64,000 nt of DNA from Advenella incenata (GCF_004217095.1 NZ_SHKO01000001.1:1674001-1738000); one strand, 5' to 3'; shown: positions 1 through 12,229, numbered from the stretch's first letter. Program-made: numbers and translations. Notes: a model not told the origin generated them from the letters alone.

Positions 1-1865
1 GGTTCCTTGAGCAGATCAAGGAAATCGTCGACATCGAGCTGGAGCTTGAACAGAAAACGCTGTCCGACCTGAACGAAACCGTCATGCGTCGCCTGAAACG
101 TCGCGGTTTTTCTGATCGTCGCCTGGCGTTCTTGCTGGATGTATCCGAGTCCGAGGTGCGCAAGGTGCGCCATCAGCTGGGCGTGCGCCCGGTCTACAAA
201 CGGGTGGACACGTGCGCGGCCGAGTTCGCCACGAAAACAGCGTATATGTATTCCACTTATGAAGAAGAGTGCGAATCACACCCTACAGATAAAAAGAAAA
301 TCATTGTGCTGGGCGGCGGTCCGAACCGCATCGGCCAGGGCATCGAGTTTGATTATTGCTGCGTGCATGCCGCTCTGGCGTTGCGCGAAGACGGCTATGA
401 AACGATCATGGTCAACTGTAATCCGGAAACGGTCTCGACCGATTATGACACGTCGGATCGCCTGTATTTCGAACCGCTCACGCTTGAAGATGTACTGGAA
501 ATCGTGCATCTGGAGCGCCCGGTGGGCATGATCGTGCAGTATGGCGGGCAAACGCCGCTGAAACTGGCGCGTGCACTTGAAGCCAATGGTGTCCCGATCA
601 TCGGCACCAGTCCCGAGTCCATTGATGTGGCCGAGGATCGCGAACGCTTCCAGAAACTGCTGCAAAAACTCGGCCTGCGCCAGCCGCCGAACCGGACAGC
701 GCGCACCGAAGCGGAAGCCATTGCCCATGCGGCCGAAATTGGTTACCCGTTGGTGGTGCGTCCAAGCTACGTGCTGGGCGGCCGCGCCATGGAAATTGTC
801 CATGAACAGACCGATCTGGAACGCTATATGCGTGAAGCTGTCAAGGTCAGCAATGATTCTCCGGTGCTGCTTGATCGGTTCCTGAACGATGCAACGGAAG
901 TGGACGTCGATTGCCTGGCCGATGATGAGGTGGTGTTCATTGGCGGCGTTATGGAACACATCGAACAGGCGGGCGTACACTCAGGCGATTCGGCCTGCAG
1001 CCTGCCTCCATATTCGCTCTCAACAGACGTGATCGAGGAAATCAAGCGGCAGACCAGCCTGATGGCCCGTGCACTGAACGTGCGCGGCTTGATGAATGTG
1101 CAGTTCGCCATCCAGGACGGGCAGGTCTATGTGCTGGAGGTCAACCCACGCGCATCTCGCACCGTGCCGTTTGTCTCGAAAGTAACCGGCTATCAGCTGG
1201 CCAAGATCGCGGCGCGTGCCATGGCCGGCAAGTCGCTGGCCGAGCAGGGCGTGACCGAGGAAGTGGTGCCGTCTTACTTCAGCGTCAAGGAGGCCGTCTT
1301 CCCCTTTGTCAAATTCCCTGGCGTAGACACCATACTGGGTCCGGAAATGAAGTCTACCGGTGAAGTCATGGGCGTTGGCCGCACTTTCGGTGAAGCCTTC
1401 GTCAAATCCCAACTGGCTGCCGGCGTGCTGCTGCCGGAAACCGGCACTGCTTTTCTCAGCGTCAAGGATCAGGATAAACCCAAGGCGGTGGAGCTGGCGC
1501 GCGGTCTGGTCAATCTGGGCTTCAAAGTCGTGGCCACACGCGGTACGGCAGCCAAACTCATTGAGGCTGGCGTACAGGTACAGGTGGTCAATAAAGTGAC
1601 TGAGGGGCGTCCGCACGTGGTCGACATGCTCAAGAACGGTGAGATTCAACTTGTGATCAATACCGTGGAAGAGCGCCGCAATGCAATCTCTGATTCGCGC
1701 GTCATCCGCACGCAGTCGCTGGCCGATCGTGTTACCTTCTTTACCACGCTGGCAGGCGCCCGTGCGGCAATCGAAGGCATGCAATATCTGCGCGACTCGG
1801 ACGGCATTCAGGTGTATTCACTACAGGATTTGCACGCCGGACTGGCTTCGGCAAAGAAGGTATAA
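1..1865 (+). CDS. carB: Carbamoyl-phosphate synthase large chain, 3' part
   Basis: Makes carbamoyl phosphate from bicarbonate, ATP and glutamine-derived ammonia for pyrimidine and arginine synthesis, with CarA as partner. The frame is open from the left edge, so the first ATP-grasp half is outside the window; about 620 of the usual roughly 1,075 residues are visible. What is seen is the oligomerisation region, the second pre-ATP-grasp domain ([14 protein letters not shown]), the second ATP-grasp domain ([15 protein letters not shown] and [14 protein letters not shown]) and a C-terminal MGS-like allosteric domain of about 140 residues ([15 protein letters not shown]). The first ATG in the visible frame, at 84, is internal and is not the start. 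Stop TAA at 1863-1865. Identification is secure. Confidence 0.97.
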   Translation, partial: FLEQIKEIVDIELELEQKTLSDLNETVMRRLKRRGFSDRRLAFLLDVSESEVRKVRHQLGVRPVYKRVDTCAAEFATKTAYMYSTYEEECESHPTDKKKIIVLGGGPNRIGQGIEFDYCCVHAALALREDGYETIMVNCNPETVSTDYDTSDRLYFEPLTLEDVLEIVHLERPVGMIVQYGGQTPLKLARALEANGVPIIGTSPESIDVAEDRERFQKLLQKLGLRQPPNRTARTEAEAIAHAAEIGYPLVVRPSYVLGGRAMEIVHEQTDLERYMREAVKVSNDSPVLLDRFLNDATEVDVDCLADDEVVFIGGVMEHIEQAGVHSGDSACSLPPYSLSTDVIEEIKRQTSLMARALNVRGLMNVQFAIQDGQVYVLEVNPRASRTVPFVSKVTGYQLAKIAARAMAGKSLAEQGVTEEVVPSYFSVKEAVFPFVKFPGVDTILGPEMKSTGEVMGVGRTFGEAFVKSQLAAGVLLPETGTAFLSVKDQDKPKAVELARGLVNLGFKVVATRGTAAKLIEAGVQVQVVNKVTEGRPHVVDMLKNGEIQLVINTVEERRNAISDSRVIRTQSLADRVTFFTTLAGARAAIEGMQYLRDSDGIQVYSLQDLHAGLASAKKV

Positions 1866-1898
1866 GCCGGTTGTCGGGCCGCATGGCCATTGCGTGTA

Positions 1899-1917
1899 GA
1901 TAATGAGAACGATTGCC
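1899..1917 (+). promoter_or_regulatory. Candidate Fur box upstream of bfr
   Basis: GATAATGAGAACGATTGCC matches 14 of 19 positions of the classical Fur box. It lies about 105 bp before the bacterioferritin start and 34 bp after carB. Iron-dependent control of bfr is an inference; bacterioferritins are often controlled through Fur, directly or indirectly. Confidence 0.6.
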
Positions 1918-2020
1918 ATTTTTCTTCGTGAAATTTGGCAATTTTTCTTTATGAGGCATGCGCCGCGCAAACCTCTCTTAAAATAGGGTTTTACGTTTGA
2001 TTCTTTCAAGGAGCAGCATA

Positions 2021-2485
2021 ATGAAAGGCCATCCTAAAGTCATAGACTATCTGAACTTTCTGCTTTCAGGTGAACTCGCAGCACGGGATCAATACTTCAT
2101 TCACTCACGTATGTACCATGAATGGGGTTATACCAAGCTGTTCGAGCGCATCGGTCACGAAATGCAGGATGAGACAGATCATGCCGATGCGCTGATTCGT
2201 CGCATTCTTTTGCTGGAAGGCACACCCAAGATGGTATCTGCAGATATCCGGGTGGGCAAGGACGTTCCCGAAATGCTGCAACTTGACCTGGATACCGAGT
2301 TTGAAGTTCGGGACAATCTGAAAAAAGGCATTGCGCTTTGCGAAGAGTCCGGTGATTACGTAACCCGTGAAATGTTGCGTGTGCAACTGGAAGATACCGA
2401 GGAAGATCATGCGCATTGGCTGGAGCAGCAACTGCGCCTGATTGAACGACTCGGCCTGCAGAACTATCTTCAATCACAGCTGTAA
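2021..2485 (+). CDS. bfr: Bacterioferritin-type ferritin, haem ligand replaced
   Basis: A 154-residue iron-storage ferritin of the bacterioferritin family ([26 protein letters not shown]). The ATG at 2021 is chosen because AAGGAG lies 7 nt upstream; longer in-frame starts lack a ribosome site. Di-iron ligands are in place: the helix-1 Glu in [10 protein letters not shown], Glu and His in DETDHADAL, and Glu and His in EEDHAHWLE. The Met that binds haem in E. coli Bfr (Met52, in IDEMKHAD) is Thr here (QDETDHAD), so homodimers should lack the usual inter-subunit haem. A candidate Fur box lies upstream. Iron storage fits the iron-acquisition genes found later in the window. Confidence 0.93.
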   Translation: MKGHPKVIDYLNFLLSGELAARDQYFIHSRMYHEWGYTKLFERIGHEMQDETDHADALIRRILLLEGTPKMVSADIRVGKDVPEMLQLDLDTEFEVRDNLKKGIALCEESGDYVTREMLRVQLEDTEEDHAHWLEQQLRLIERLGLQNYLQSQL

Positions 2486-2542
2486 TAATTTCGATTGTAA
2501 TATTTCGAAATTCTAATATCACGATAGCGATTGCATACCGAC

Positions 2543-3295
2543 ATGCGTGTTTTTATTAGTGGCGCCAGTAGTGGACTGGGCGAGGCGTTTGCCCGGTATT
2601 ACGACTCCCGCGGTGCGCAGCTGGGTCTTTTCGCCCGCTCGGGCGACAAACTGCAAGTGCTATCGTCGTCGTTGTCAAAACCGGCGGCATGCTATGTGGG
2701 CGATGTGCGGCACGCGGCCGATCTGCACGCTGCGGCTGCAGATTTTTTGCTTAATGGCCCGGTGGACATTGTCATTGCCAATGCTGGCATCAGTGTTGGC
2801 ATTCTCAATGGCATGGTCGAAGATGCCGAAGTGTTTCGGGAAATTATTGAAACCAATGTGCTGGGCATGGGGGCCACCTTTGAACCCTTCATTCCCGGAA
2901 TGCAAAGCCGGGGGAGCGGCACCCTGGTGGGAATCAGCAGCGTTGCGGGTATTCGGGGCCTGCCCGGCTCCAGCGCCTACAGTGCATCCAAGGCCGCCAC
3001 CACGGTATTCCTGGAAAGTTTGCGCATTGATCTGTACGGTACCGGCGTCAAAGTCGTGACGATCGCGCCTGGGTTCATTGATACCCCCATGACGCAGCAC
3101 AATCCTTATCCCATGCCGTTTTTGATGAAGCCCGATGCTTTTGCGCAGCGCGCAGGTCAGGCGATCGCTCTTGGCCGCCGCTATACCGTCATTCCATGGC
3201 AGATGGGGCTGGTTGCCAGGCTGATGCGCTTCATTCCCAATGCACTCTATGATCGCATGATGAGCCGTGCCGGTCGCAAGCCTCGCCGGCAATAG
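2543..3295 (+). CDS. Short-chain dehydrogenase/reductase
   Basis: A 250-residue classical SDR oxidoreductase. The N-terminal nucleotide-binding motif is SGASSGLG (residues 6-13). NAG is near 80-82, Ser132/133 lie in GISSVAG, and the catalytic Tyr146 and Lys150 lie in YSASK. The substrate cannot be told from sequence. The ATG at 2543 is preferred over an in-frame TTG at 2531, because the Rossmann strand begins right after it; no clear ribosome site is seen. The gene follows bfr by 57 bp in the same direction and converges on the histidine phosphatase gene. Confidence 0.85.
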   Translation: MRVFISGASSGLGEAFARYYDSRGAQLGLFARSGDKLQVLSSSLSKPAACYVGDVRHAADLHAAAADFLLNGPVDIVIANAGISVGILNGMVEDAEVFREIIETNVLGMGATFEPFIPGMQSRGSGTLVGISSVAGIRGLPGSSAYSASKAATTVFLESLRIDLYGTGVKVVTIAPGFIDTPMTQHNPYPMPFLMKPDAFAQRAGQAIALGRRYTVIPWQMGLVARLMRFIPNALYDRMMSRAGRKPRRQ

Positions 3296-3323
3296 GCGCC
3301 TTCCCATATGGCTCGGCCAGACC

Positions 3324-3347
3324 TGCACCCATCGCTGTGTGGGTGCA
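3324..3347. terminator. Hairpin between convergent genes
   Basis: Perfect 8-bp stem TGCACCCA/TGGGTGCA with an 8-nt loop, placed between the SDR gene and the convergent phosphatase gene. There is no T-run on either side, so it is a weak or Rho-dependent candidate only. Confidence 0.35.
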
Positions 3348-3379
3348 CTGGTAACCGGAACAATTTTATGCCTTGAGCT

Positions 3380-4021
3380 TTATGCCTCGGTTACCACTTG
3401 TGGCAAATGACTCGTGTCAGCCCAGGACACAATCTGCCAGCTGTCATCATTGATAATTCGCAGGCGGTTGATGCTGGTATTGCGTTGGGTGAATTGGCGC
3501 GGCGCATCGGGCATCAGCTTGCCTGCAGCCCGCCACATCATGTCAATCGAACCACCATGGCTTACGATCATGATGGTTTCGTTTTTATGTTTTTGTGCCA
3601 GTGCGTTCAGCGTCTGCCTGATCCGCGCATAAAAGGTCGCCAAGTCCTCCGCCTTGTGTTCGTCCTGGTCCAGTTCGATGGTCAAGTTGTGATTGCGTGC
3701 CGAATCAAAGCCGGTCAGCTCTGACCAGAGCTGGCCTTCAAGAATACCGTAATTGCGTTCGCGCAGGCCTGGCAGGCGATGAATGGGCTTGTTGCACGAC
3801 TGGGCATAGGGCAGGGCGGTGTGGTATGCCCGCTGCAGATCGCTCGTATAAATGTGTGCGGGCGTCGCGTCGCTGAAACAGCCTTGCAGATGCGCGTTCA
3901 GGGCCTGGGCCTGGGCGATGCCATTGGGGTTCAGCGGAATGTCGCGCCAACCCTGCAGGCGGCGTTCGGCATTCCAGTCGGTTTCGCCATGGCGGATAAT
4001 CCAGAAATCGGTATGTGACAT
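3380..4021 (-). CDS. Histidine phosphatase family protein (phosphoglycerate mutase-like)
   Basis: A 213-residue protein of the histidine phosphatase superfamily. The phospho-accepting RHG motif is at residues 10-12 (WIIRHGETDWNAERRLQG), and the second catalytic His lies in MIVSHGGSID. Members include GpmB, CobC and broad-specificity phosphatases; this one cannot be assigned a substrate. The ATG at 4021 places RHG near the N-terminus as usual; the open frame extends 30 codons further upstream but that part is not family-like. The gene is divergent from the permease gene, with about 150 bp between the starts. Confidence 0.88.
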   Translation of the reverse strand: MSHTDFWIIRHGETDWNAERRLQGWRDIPLNPNGIAQAQALNAHLQGCFSDATPAHIYTSDLQRAYHTALPYAQSCNKPIHRLPGLRERNYGILEGQLWSELTGFDSARNHNLTIELDQDEHKAEDLATFYARIRQTLNALAQKHKNETIMIVSHGGSIDMMWRAAGKLMPDAPRQFTQRNTSINRLRIINDDSWQIVSWADTSHLPQVVTEA

Positions 4022-4172
4022 AGTTGGGCGCTCGAAGGAGAGTCGGGTAAAGGATAGAAAATCACGGATAAAGGTCTTGCTGCCAGCCGCGGTTTTGCTT
4101 GCTCTGTGCACCGGTCAGGTCGTACACTGCATATCCAGCAAAATATGACTTTACATCTGAATGGGGAAAGTA

Positions 4173-5534
4173 ATGAGTGGACCTTTTTTTCCAATCTGGC
4201 GGCGGGTTGACCGGGCCCGGGATCATCAGATTGTAGCACCCGATGAGCGTTTGTCCTGGCCACAGACCGCGGTAATGGGTGCGCAACACGTTGTCGCCAT
4301 GTTTGGTGCGACCGTGCTGGCCCCTTTGCTGATGGGCTTCGATGCCAATCTGGCCGTGCTGATGTCGGGCATCGGCACGTTGATCTTCTTCTTTTTCGTC
4401 GCCGGCCGGGTACCTAGTTATCTGGGTTCCAGTTTCGCCTTTATCGGCGGCGTCATTTCCGTCACGGGTTACGCCGGCAGTGGCCCTAATGCCAACATCG
4501 GCGTTGCGCTGGGCGCCATTATCGTGTGCGGTTTGGTGTATGCGCTGGTTGGGGTGCTGGTTTGGTACGCCAACAGCCGGGGCAATGGTTCGGCCTGGAT
4601 CGAACGGCTGATGCCACCAGTGGTTACCGGCGCCATCGTTGCCGTGATCGGCCTGAATCTGGCGCCTATTGCCGCCAAGGGCGCGATGGGCTCCGGTACT
4701 ACCTTCGAGGCGCTCATGGCCCTGATGACCATATTGTGCGTGGCCGGTGTCGCCGTTTTTACACGCGGCATGATCCAGCGCTTACTGATTCTGCTGGGGT
4801 TGATCGCCGCGTGCGTCATTTATTGGCTGCTAACCAATGTGGCCGGTATGGGCGCGCCGATTGACTTTTCCGGTGTGCAGGCTGCGGCCTGGTTCGGTTT
4901 GCCGACGTTGGTTGCCCCCGAGTTTACCGTGTCGGCCATTTCAGTAATGGTGCCGGTTGCCGTCATTTTGATTGCTGAAAACCTGGGCCATATCCGTGCC
5001 GTTAGCGCCATGACCGGGCAAAATCTGGATCAGTATCTGGGACGCGCTTTCGTTGGCGACGGGGTTGCCACCATGATTTCAGGCGCCGTCGGCGGCACTG
5101 GCGTGACAACCTATGCAGAAAATATCGGCGTCATGGCTGTAACCCGGATTTATTCGACCCTGGTGTTTGTGGCGGCGGCATGTATCGCCATCATCCTCGG
5201 TTTTTCACCCAAATTCGGCGCGCTGATCCATGCGATTCCAGGGCCGGTGCTCGGCGGCGTTTCCATGGTGGTTTTCGGTCTGATTGCCATTGCCGGCGCC
5301 CGTATCTGGGTAGTCAATCAGGTTGATTTTGGCGACAACCGGAACCTGATTGTGGCAGCGGTCACCTTGCTGATGGGCGCCGGCAATTTTACGCTGCAAT
5401 TGGGGGCTTTCAAGCTCGAAGGCATTGGAACCGCCACCTTTGGCGCCATCATTTTGTATGCCTTGCTCAATTTGCGGCAACGCTCCGAGCCCGGACCGGA
5501 CCAGAGCCCGTTCGACCAGGAACAGAACCTATAA
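4173..5534 (+). CDS. uraA: Uracil/xanthine permease of the NCS2 family (UraA-like)
   Basis: A 453-residue inner-membrane nucleobase transporter (NAT/NCS2), about 12-14 hydrophobic segments. The sequence has QHVVAMFGATVLAPLL near the start, a glycine-rich segment after SYLGSSFAFIGG, and NCS2 motifs ENLGHI and GGTGVTTYAENIG, most like UraA/PyrP uracil:H+ symporters. The ATG at 4173 (MSGPFFPIW) has GGGGAAAG just upstream; an in-frame ATG at 4161 is possible but has no ribosome site. A strong terminator follows at 5630. Pyrimidine uptake is consistent with the nearby carB, although the genes are not one operon. Confidence 0.88.
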   Translation: MSGPFFPIWRRVDRARDHQIVAPDERLSWPQTAVMGAQHVVAMFGATVLAPLLMGFDANLAVLMSGIGTLIFFFFVAGRVPSYLGSSFAFIGGVISVTGYAGSGPNANIGVALGAIIVCGLVYALVGVLVWYANSRGNGSAWIERLMPPVVTGAIVAVIGLNLAPIAAKGAMGSGTTFEALMALMTILCVAGVAVFTRGMIQRLLILLGLIAACVIYWLLTNVAGMGAPIDFSGVQAAAWFGLPTLVAPEFTVSAISVMVPVAVILIAENLGHIRAVSAMTGQNLDQYLGRAFVGDGVATMISGAVGGTGVTTYAENIGVMAVTRIYSTLVFVAAACIAIILGFSPKFGALIHAIPGPVLGGVSMVVFGLIAIAGARIWVVNQVDFGDNRNLIVAAVTLLMGAGNFTLQLGAFKLEGIGTATFGAIILYALLNLRQRSEPGPDQSPFDQEQNL

Positions 5535-5629
5535 AACTGCAATTTTTTCAATTGTTTTCAATACTTTAGCAACATTTTCCCGAATGCTTGCATTTTGTTC
5601 AGGAATTGGAGACAATGTCATAACGATGT

Positions 5630-5674
5630 CCCTGGCACTAATTAACCAGTGCCGGGGTTTATTTTTGTTTTTTC
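5630..5674 (+). terminator. Intrinsic terminator after uraA
   Basis: A 10-bp stem (CCCTGGCACT with AGTGCCGGGG, one G-T pair) with an 8-nt loop, followed by a T-rich tail (TTTATTTTTGTTTTTT). It separates uraA from greA. Confidence 0.82.
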
Positions 5675-5788
5675 CATTCTTTTGTGCTTGCGCCAGGCAT
5701 CGTTGGTCAAGTCTATAACACAACAGCACGCTCATCATCATGGCACATCATCGTGCAATGGGGGCGTTTTTACTTTTTTGAGACAGAT

Positions 5789-6265
5789 ATGGCAGGTATT
5801 CCATTAACAGCGCAAGGTGCGAAGCGCTTAGAAGAAGAATTGCACCGCTTGATCAGTGTAGAGCGGCCTGGCGTCATCCAGGCAATTGCTGAGGCACGCG
5901 CGCAGGGTGATCTGTCAGAAAATGCGGAATACGATGCAGCCCGGGAACGTCAGGGTTTTGTCGAAGGCCGCATCAATGAACTGGAAGGTCTCCTGTCCAA
6001 CGCGCAAATCATCGAGCCGTCCAGTCTGGATGTCGATGGGCGCATTGTATTTGGCGCAACGGTCGGCATTGAAGACCTGAACTCCGGCAGTCACGTGACT
6101 TATCAGATCGTCGGCGATGCTGAATCCGATATCCGGCTGAACAGAATCTCCATTTCCAGTCCTGTCGGCAAAGCGCTGATTGGCAAGGCTGAAGGCGATG
6201 TAGTTGTCGTTACTGTGCCGTCCGGCGAGAAAGAGTTTGAAATTGTCTCTGTTGAGTACAAGTAA
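5789..6265 (+). CDS. greA: Transcription elongation factor GreA
   Basis: A 158-residue cleavage factor that rescues backtracked RNA polymerase. The N-terminal coiled-coil carries the acidic tip and signature [16 protein letters not shown]; the C-terminal domain has an FKBP-like fold ([14 protein letters not shown]). The length matches the family. The ATG at 5789 ([18 protein letters not shown]) is chosen by homology to known GreA starts; the open frame upstream is not conserved and the ribosome site is weak. Transcription ends at the bidirectional terminator that follows. Confidence 0.96.
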   Translation: MAGIPLTAQGAKRLEEELHRLISVERPGVIQAIAEARAQGDLSENAEYDAARERQGFVEGRINELEGLLSNAQIIEPSSLDVDGRIVFGATVGIEDLNSGSHVTYQIVGDAESDIRLNRISISSPVGKALIGKAEGDVVVVTVPSGEKEFEIVSVEYK

Positions 6266-6352
6266 ACTGCATATTGTTATGCAACCTTCCCGGGTGTCAT
6301 AGGGCACGAGCCGGAATCGGTCGCTCAGCTAGGCTGATATACCGATAGCAGC

Positions 6353-6392
6353 AAAAAAAGCCGCAGAAAACAGTCCTGCGGCTTCTTTTTTT
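6353..6392. terminator. Bidirectional intrinsic terminator between greA and yhbY
   Basis: A tract of seven As, then stem AGCCGCAG/CTGCGGCT (6359-6366 with 6376-6383), then TCTTTTTTT. It has a U-tract in both directions and so serves greA on the plus strand and yhbY on the minus strand. Confidence 0.88.
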
Positions 6393-6408
6393 GTCTGACG
6401 GCAAGCGG

Positions 6409-6999
6409 TTATCTGCCGCCGCGACGGCCGGTGCGAGGCGCCGCCGTAGTGCGTCGGCCAGCACGCAGCGACAGGGCGCTGCCCGCACGGCGAGGGATGC
6501 CATGCGCCTCGGTGCCGCCGGGGCGTGCCGCAGGAGCCCGCGCCGGCTTGCGTGCCGGTGTACCGACCAGCTCGTCGTTTCCTCGAGCCGCCTTGCGTGG
6601 TGTCTTGCGGTCTTTCAGGGTTTTGCCTGCAGCCAGCAGCTTTTTCGGCGTATGGGGTTCATTGGGGAGTCGGCGGCTGCGTTCGACGGGTTCTTCGACT
6701 TTTTGTTCCCAACGGCGGTTTTGTGACCCGTGTCGATATAAAATAAGCGTTTTGCCGACGTGTCCGGCAGCGGCACACGATAATGAATCACAGATAGTGT
6801 CAAGCATGGCTATACGCGCGGCGCGATCATCTCCGGCAACGCGCACCTTAATCAGTCCGTGCGCGGTGAGGTTCATGTCAATTTCTTTCAACACCGCGGG
6901 CGTGAGGCCCTGATCACCGATCAGGACTACCGGTTTCAGCGGATGGGCAGCAGCGCGTAGTTCGCTGCGCTCTTTTGATGTCAATTCTAGGGTAGGCAT
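6409..6999 (-). CDS. yhbY: YhbY/CRM-domain RNA-binding protein with long basic tail
   Basis: Residues 1-97 form a CRM (YhbY) domain, a ribosome-associated RNA-binding fold ([36 protein letters not shown], then [13 protein letters not shown]). The E. coli protein ends after this domain, at about 97 residues. Here it continues for about 100 residues rich in Arg, Lys, Ala and Pro, ending [16 protein letters not shown], which is probably disordered and nucleic-acid binding. Start ATG at 6999. The start lies only 15 bp from that of rlmE on the other strand, so the two share a promoter region. A role in 50S assembly is known for the family; the function of the tail is unknown. Confidence 0.9.
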   Translation of the reverse strand: MPTLELTSKERSELRAAAHPLKPVVLIGDQGLTPAVLKEIDMNLTAHGLIKVRVAGDDRAARIAMLDTICDSLSCAAAGHVGKTLILYRHGSQNRRWEQKVEEPVERSRRLPNEPHTPKKLLAAGKTLKDRKTPRKAARGNDELVGTPARKPARAPAARPGGTEAHGIPRRAGSALSLRAGRRTTAAPRTGRRGGR

Positions 7000-7014
7000 A
7001 AGGTAATCAGGGCA

Positions 7015-7668
7015 ATGGCCAAAAAGAAATTCTCGAAAGAATGGATACATCAGCATATCAATGACCCATACGTGAAAATGGCCAAGCAGCAGGGCTATCG
7101 GGCACGGGCAGCGTTTAAGCTGATTGAGATCCTGGATTCGGAAAAACTGATGCGGAAAGGGGATATTATAGTCGACTTGGGCGCTACCCCCGGCAGTTGG
7201 TCACAGGTTGCGCGCGAAAGACTCGTTGGCGAGGGCGGAGTGTTGCAGGGCCGCGTCATTGCGCTGGATCTGCTGCCCATGGAGCCTATTGCGGGTGTGG
7301 AGTTCATCCAGGGCGATTTTCGTGACGATGCGGTGCTTGCGGCCTTGAGCGACAAGGTTGGAGAGCAGCAGGTCAATCTGGTCATGTCGGATATGGCGCC
7401 AAACCTGTCTGGGGTCAGTTCCGCCGATTCTGCCCGGATCCAGCATGTATGCGAGCTGGCCATGGCGTTTTCCCTGCAGCATCTGACGCCCGATGGCGTT
7501 CTTATCGTCAAGGCATTTCACGGCAGCGGATTTTCCCAGATCGTGCAGATGTTCAAACAGCATTTCAAACGGGTCGTAGAGCGCAAGCCCAAGGCTTCGC
7601 GCGACAAGTCTTCGGAAACTTTCTTGCTGGGGCGCGGTCTAAAACATCCGGATAATCGCCAGTTCTAG
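7015..7668 (+). CDS. rlmE: 23S rRNA 2'-O-ribose U2552 methyltransferase RlmE
   Basis: A 217-residue SAM-dependent RrmJ/FtsJ methyltransferase that modifies U2552 in the ribosomal A-loop. The SAM motif [13 protein letters not shown] is present. The K-D-K-E tetrad is represented by Lys in [10 protein letters not shown], Asp in VMSDMAPN, Lys in LIVKAFHG and Glu in SSETFLLG. Start ATG at 7015. In E. coli rlmE precedes ftsH, the order also seen here, but here 411 bp separate them, so a common transcript is uncertain. Confidence 0.96.
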   Translation: MAKKKFSKEWIHQHINDPYVKMAKQQGYRARAAFKLIEILDSEKLMRKGDIIVDLGATPGSWSQVARERLVGEGGVLQGRVIALDLLPMEPIAGVEFIQGDFRDDAVLAALSDKVGEQQVNLVMSDMAPNLSGVSSADSARIQHVCELAMAFSLQHLTPDGVLIVKAFHGSGFSQIVQMFKQHFKRVVERKPKASRDKSSETFLLGRGLKHPDNRQF

Positions 7669-8079
7669 CTATTTGCCGATCCTGCCAGTGTCGCTGGCAG
7701 GCAGGCCAGTTCAGGTATTCCCGCCGGTTGCGGGCGCCAAGCAGCGGTTCAGCGCCGTTGGCGGTGGTGCTGGTCGTCTTGCGTCCTTCAATATCAGTAA
7801 TTAAATTACGGAAAGTGCTTGGAAACCGGATTTTTGCCCCAATTTAGCTGTTGTGAGCCCCCGGTTTTTTATGCCGGGACAATGACTTGCTGCAGTCGCC
7901 ATAACACACCCGGGTGCAGTCAAAACCGGCACCTTTACCTGGAAATCGCGGGTAATGGTTTAATTTGTTTTTAAGCCGGTTGTAAAGCCTCTTTTTTTTA
8001 TCAATAGGTTAGAATCATATGAACGAGGTAAAGACGCTGCTTTCAGGGTCATTTGCCATTCATCGCAGGAGTCAGATTG
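7669..8079. other. Intergenic region upstream of ftsH
   Basis: No gene is recognised in these 411 bp. A 7-bp hairpin CTGCCAG/CTGGCAG at 7682-7700 follows rlmE but has no T-run. The last 150 bp are AT-rich and probably hold the ftsH promoter; TAGAAT at 8009 is a possible -10 element, without a convincing -35 at the proper distance. A heat-shock promoter was looked for and not found with confidence. Confidence 0.4.
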
Positions 8080-9987
<1,908 letters not shown>

Positions 9988-10009
9988 TCTTATTACTGCT
10001 GTATTTTTC

Positions 10010-10861
10010 ATGAATCATTCCACATTCATTTGCGGGCGCTTTGAGCTTACACTCAAGCGCCCGCTTGTCATGGGCATCGTTAATGTGACGCCCGACTCCT
10101 TTTCCGATGGCTCTGCCCATTTCTCGGCCGATGCGGCTACTGCGCATGCGCTGGAACTGATCGGGCAGGGTGCCGATATCCTGGATATTGGCGGTGAATC
10201 CACACGCCCCGGCGCTGATGCCGTCTCCGAAGAAGAGGAGCTCAGGCGTATTATTCCGGTGATACACAATCTGCGTGATTGCGGCAAACCCATATCCGTT
10301 GATACCTTCAAGCCGACAGTCATGCGCGCTGCCCTGGCGGCCGGCGCTGATCTGATCAATGATATTTATGCCTTGCGCATGCCCGGCGCCCTGGAGGTCG
10401 TGGCAGCCCATCCCAATTGTGGGGTGTGCCTGATGCACATGCAGGGTGAGCCCAAAACCATGCAGGCTGCGCCGCAGTATGAGAACGTGACGGACGAGGT
10501 GTACCGGTTTTTGGATGAACGCAAGGCCGCGGCGGTGGCGGCCGGTATCGCGCCCGCACGGATCTGTCTGGATCCAGGATATGGTTTCGGTAAGACAGTG
10601 CAGCAGAATTATCAGCTTTTACGTGAACAGGACAGCCTGTCCGGTTTACACTCACCGTTATTGATCGGTTTGTCCCGTAAAACCATGATTGCAGCGGTTA
10701 CGGGCCGGGCTCCGCAAGACCGCGTTGCTGGCAGCATTGCCGGCGCGCTGGCTGCTGCAAGCCGGGGCGCGGCCATTATACGGGTACACGATGTCGCACA
10801 AACTGCAGATGCCCTCAAAGTCTGGGCAGCCATAGAACAAGGAGAAATTCATGGGGCGTAA
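10010..10861 (+). CDS. folP: Dihydropteroate synthase
   Basis: A 283-residue folate enzyme that condenses para-aminobenzoate with hydroxymethyl-dihydropterin pyrophosphate; it is the sulfonamide target. TIM-barrel signatures are [14 protein letters not shown] (N-terminal), [17 protein letters not shown] and [11 protein letters not shown]. The family length is about 275-285. It follows ftsH by 22 bp, and its last 11 bp overlap glmM, so ftsH-folP-glmM probably form one transcript, as in many proteobacteria. Confidence 0.97.
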   Translation: MNHSTFICGRFELTLKRPLVMGIVNVTPDSFSDGSAHFSADAATAHALELIGQGADILDIGGESTRPGADAVSEEEELRRIIPVIHNLRDCGKPISVDTFKPTVMRAALAAGADLINDIYALRMPGALEVVAAHPNCGVCLMHMQGEPKTMQAAPQYENVTDEVYRFLDERKAAAVAAGIAPARICLDPGYGFGKTVQQNYQLLREQDSLSGLHSPLLIGLSRKTMIAAVTGRAPQDRVAGSIAGALAAASRGAAIIRVHDVAQTADALKVWAAIEQGEIHGA

Positions 10862-12191
10862 ATATTTCGGAACAGATGGGGTACGTGGGGAAGTAGGCGG
10901 TCCGGTTATCAATGCGGAGTTTGCATTGCGGCTGGGATATGCCGCCGGCCGGGTACTGTCAAAGAATTACAAAGATAGCGCGCGCCCTATGGTGCTGATA
11001 GGCAAGGATACGCGCATTTCCGGCTATATGCTGGAGTCGGCGCTCGAAGCAGGTCTGGCTGCTGCCGGTATTGACGTTTACCTGGCGGGACCCATTCCGA
11101 CGCCAGCGGTGGCTTATTTGACCCGCGCACTGAGGCTGACTGCCGGTGTGGTCATCAGTGCTTCGCATAACGCCTACCAGGATAACGGAATCAAGTTTTT
11201 CTCCGGTAACGGTATGAAGTTGCCCGATAACGTTGAGCTGGAAATCGAAGCGGCGCTGGATGAGCCGGTAGGCTGCGTAGACTCCGAGCACATTGGCCGT
11301 GCCCGGCGCATGCCCGATTCTGCGGGACGTTATATTGAGTTTTGCAAAAGTACATTCCCGAACGATCTGGATCTCAAGGGTATGAAAATCGTGGTCGATG
11401 GCGCGCATGGCGCAGCCTACCACATTGCACCCCATGTCTTTCGCGAACTGGGCGCCGAAGTGGTGGCCATCGGCTGCAACCCAGATGGTTTCAATATCAA
11501 TTCCGGCGTGGGTGCCCTGCATCCCGAGGCGCTGGCCGAGAAGGTCAAGGAAGTGGGTGCGCATTATGGCATCGCGCTGGACGGCGATGCGGATCGGATC
11601 CAGATGGTGGATGCCGACGGGCGTATCTACAATGGTGACGAACTGCTTTATGCCATGGTCCGTGAGCGCATGATGCAGGGTCGCGTGGCCGGTGTCGTGG
11701 GTACGCTCATGACTAACTACGGTTTTGAAAAAATCATGCAGATCATGGGTGTGCCCTTTGAGCGGGCCAACGTGGGTGATCGATACGTGCTGGAAGCCAT
11801 GCAGAGAAATGGCTGGCTCTATGGCGGGGAGAGCTCGGGCCATTTACTGTGCCTGGACCATCATAGCACCGGTGACGGTATTATTGCTGGTTTACAGGTG
11901 CTGACAGCGCTGGTGCGCAGTGGTAAAACCCTCGCGCAATTCATTTCAGATCTGAAAATGTATCCGCAGATCATGGTCAATGTGCCCTGGAAAAAAGGCG
12001 CTGACTGGAAAGCCCATGCGGGCCTGCAGGCCGCCAAGGAAGAAGTTGAACGTGAGCTGGACGGACGCGGCCGGGTGTTGATCCGTGCCTCGGGCACCGA
12101 GCCCAAGTTGCGGCTGATGGTCGAAGCCGAAACCGAAGCGCTGGCCCGTCAGGGCGTGGAGCGTCTGCAGGCAGTCGACCTGGCTGCGTGA
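10851..12191 (+). CDS. glmM: Phosphoglucosamine mutase
   Basis: A 446-residue enzyme converting glucosamine-6-phosphate to glucosamine-1-phosphate for UDP-GlcNAc, peptidoglycan and lipopolysaccharide. Seen: N-terminal [10 protein letters not shown], the phosphoserine loop VVISASHN (Ser105), the metal loop DGDADR and the sugar-phosphate loop [14 protein letters not shown]. The ATG at 10851 has AAGGAG upstream, inside the end of folP, implying translational coupling. Confidence 0.97.
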   Translation: MGRKYFGTDGVRGEVGGPVINAEFALRLGYAAGRVLSKNYKDSARPMVLIGKDTRISGYMLESALEAGLAAAGIDVYLAGPIPTPAVAYLTRALRLTAGVVISASHNAYQDNGIKFFSGNGMKLPDNVELEIEAALDEPVGCVDSEHIGRARRMPDSAGRYIEFCKSTFPNDLDLKGMKIVVDGAHGAAYHIAPHVFRELGAEVVAIGCNPDGFNINSGVGALHPEALAEKVKEVGAHYGIALDGDADRIQMVDADGRIYNGDELLYAMVRERMMQGRVAGVVGTLMTNYGFEKIMQIMGVPFERANVGDRYVLEAMQRNGWLYGGESSGHLLCLDHHSTGDGIIAGLQVLTALVRSGKTLAQFISDLKMYPQIMVNVPWKKGADWKAHAGLQAAKEEVERELDGRGRVLIRASGTEPKLRLMVEAETEALARQGVERLQAVDLAA

Positions 12192-12200
12192 TTTCTCGTC

Positions 12201-12229
12201 GCCAGTTGTATGCAGTTTGTGCAACTGGC
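12201..12229 (+). terminator. Hairpin after glmM
   Basis: Perfect 8-bp stem GCCAGTTG/CAACTGGC with a 13-nt loop, 9 bp after the glmM stop. There is no T-run, so termination is only suggested. Confidence 0.35.

Noticed and set aside
276-980. A 234-codon open frame on the minus strand inside carB
   Set aside because: Antisense to the conserved carB sequence and without recognisable motifs.
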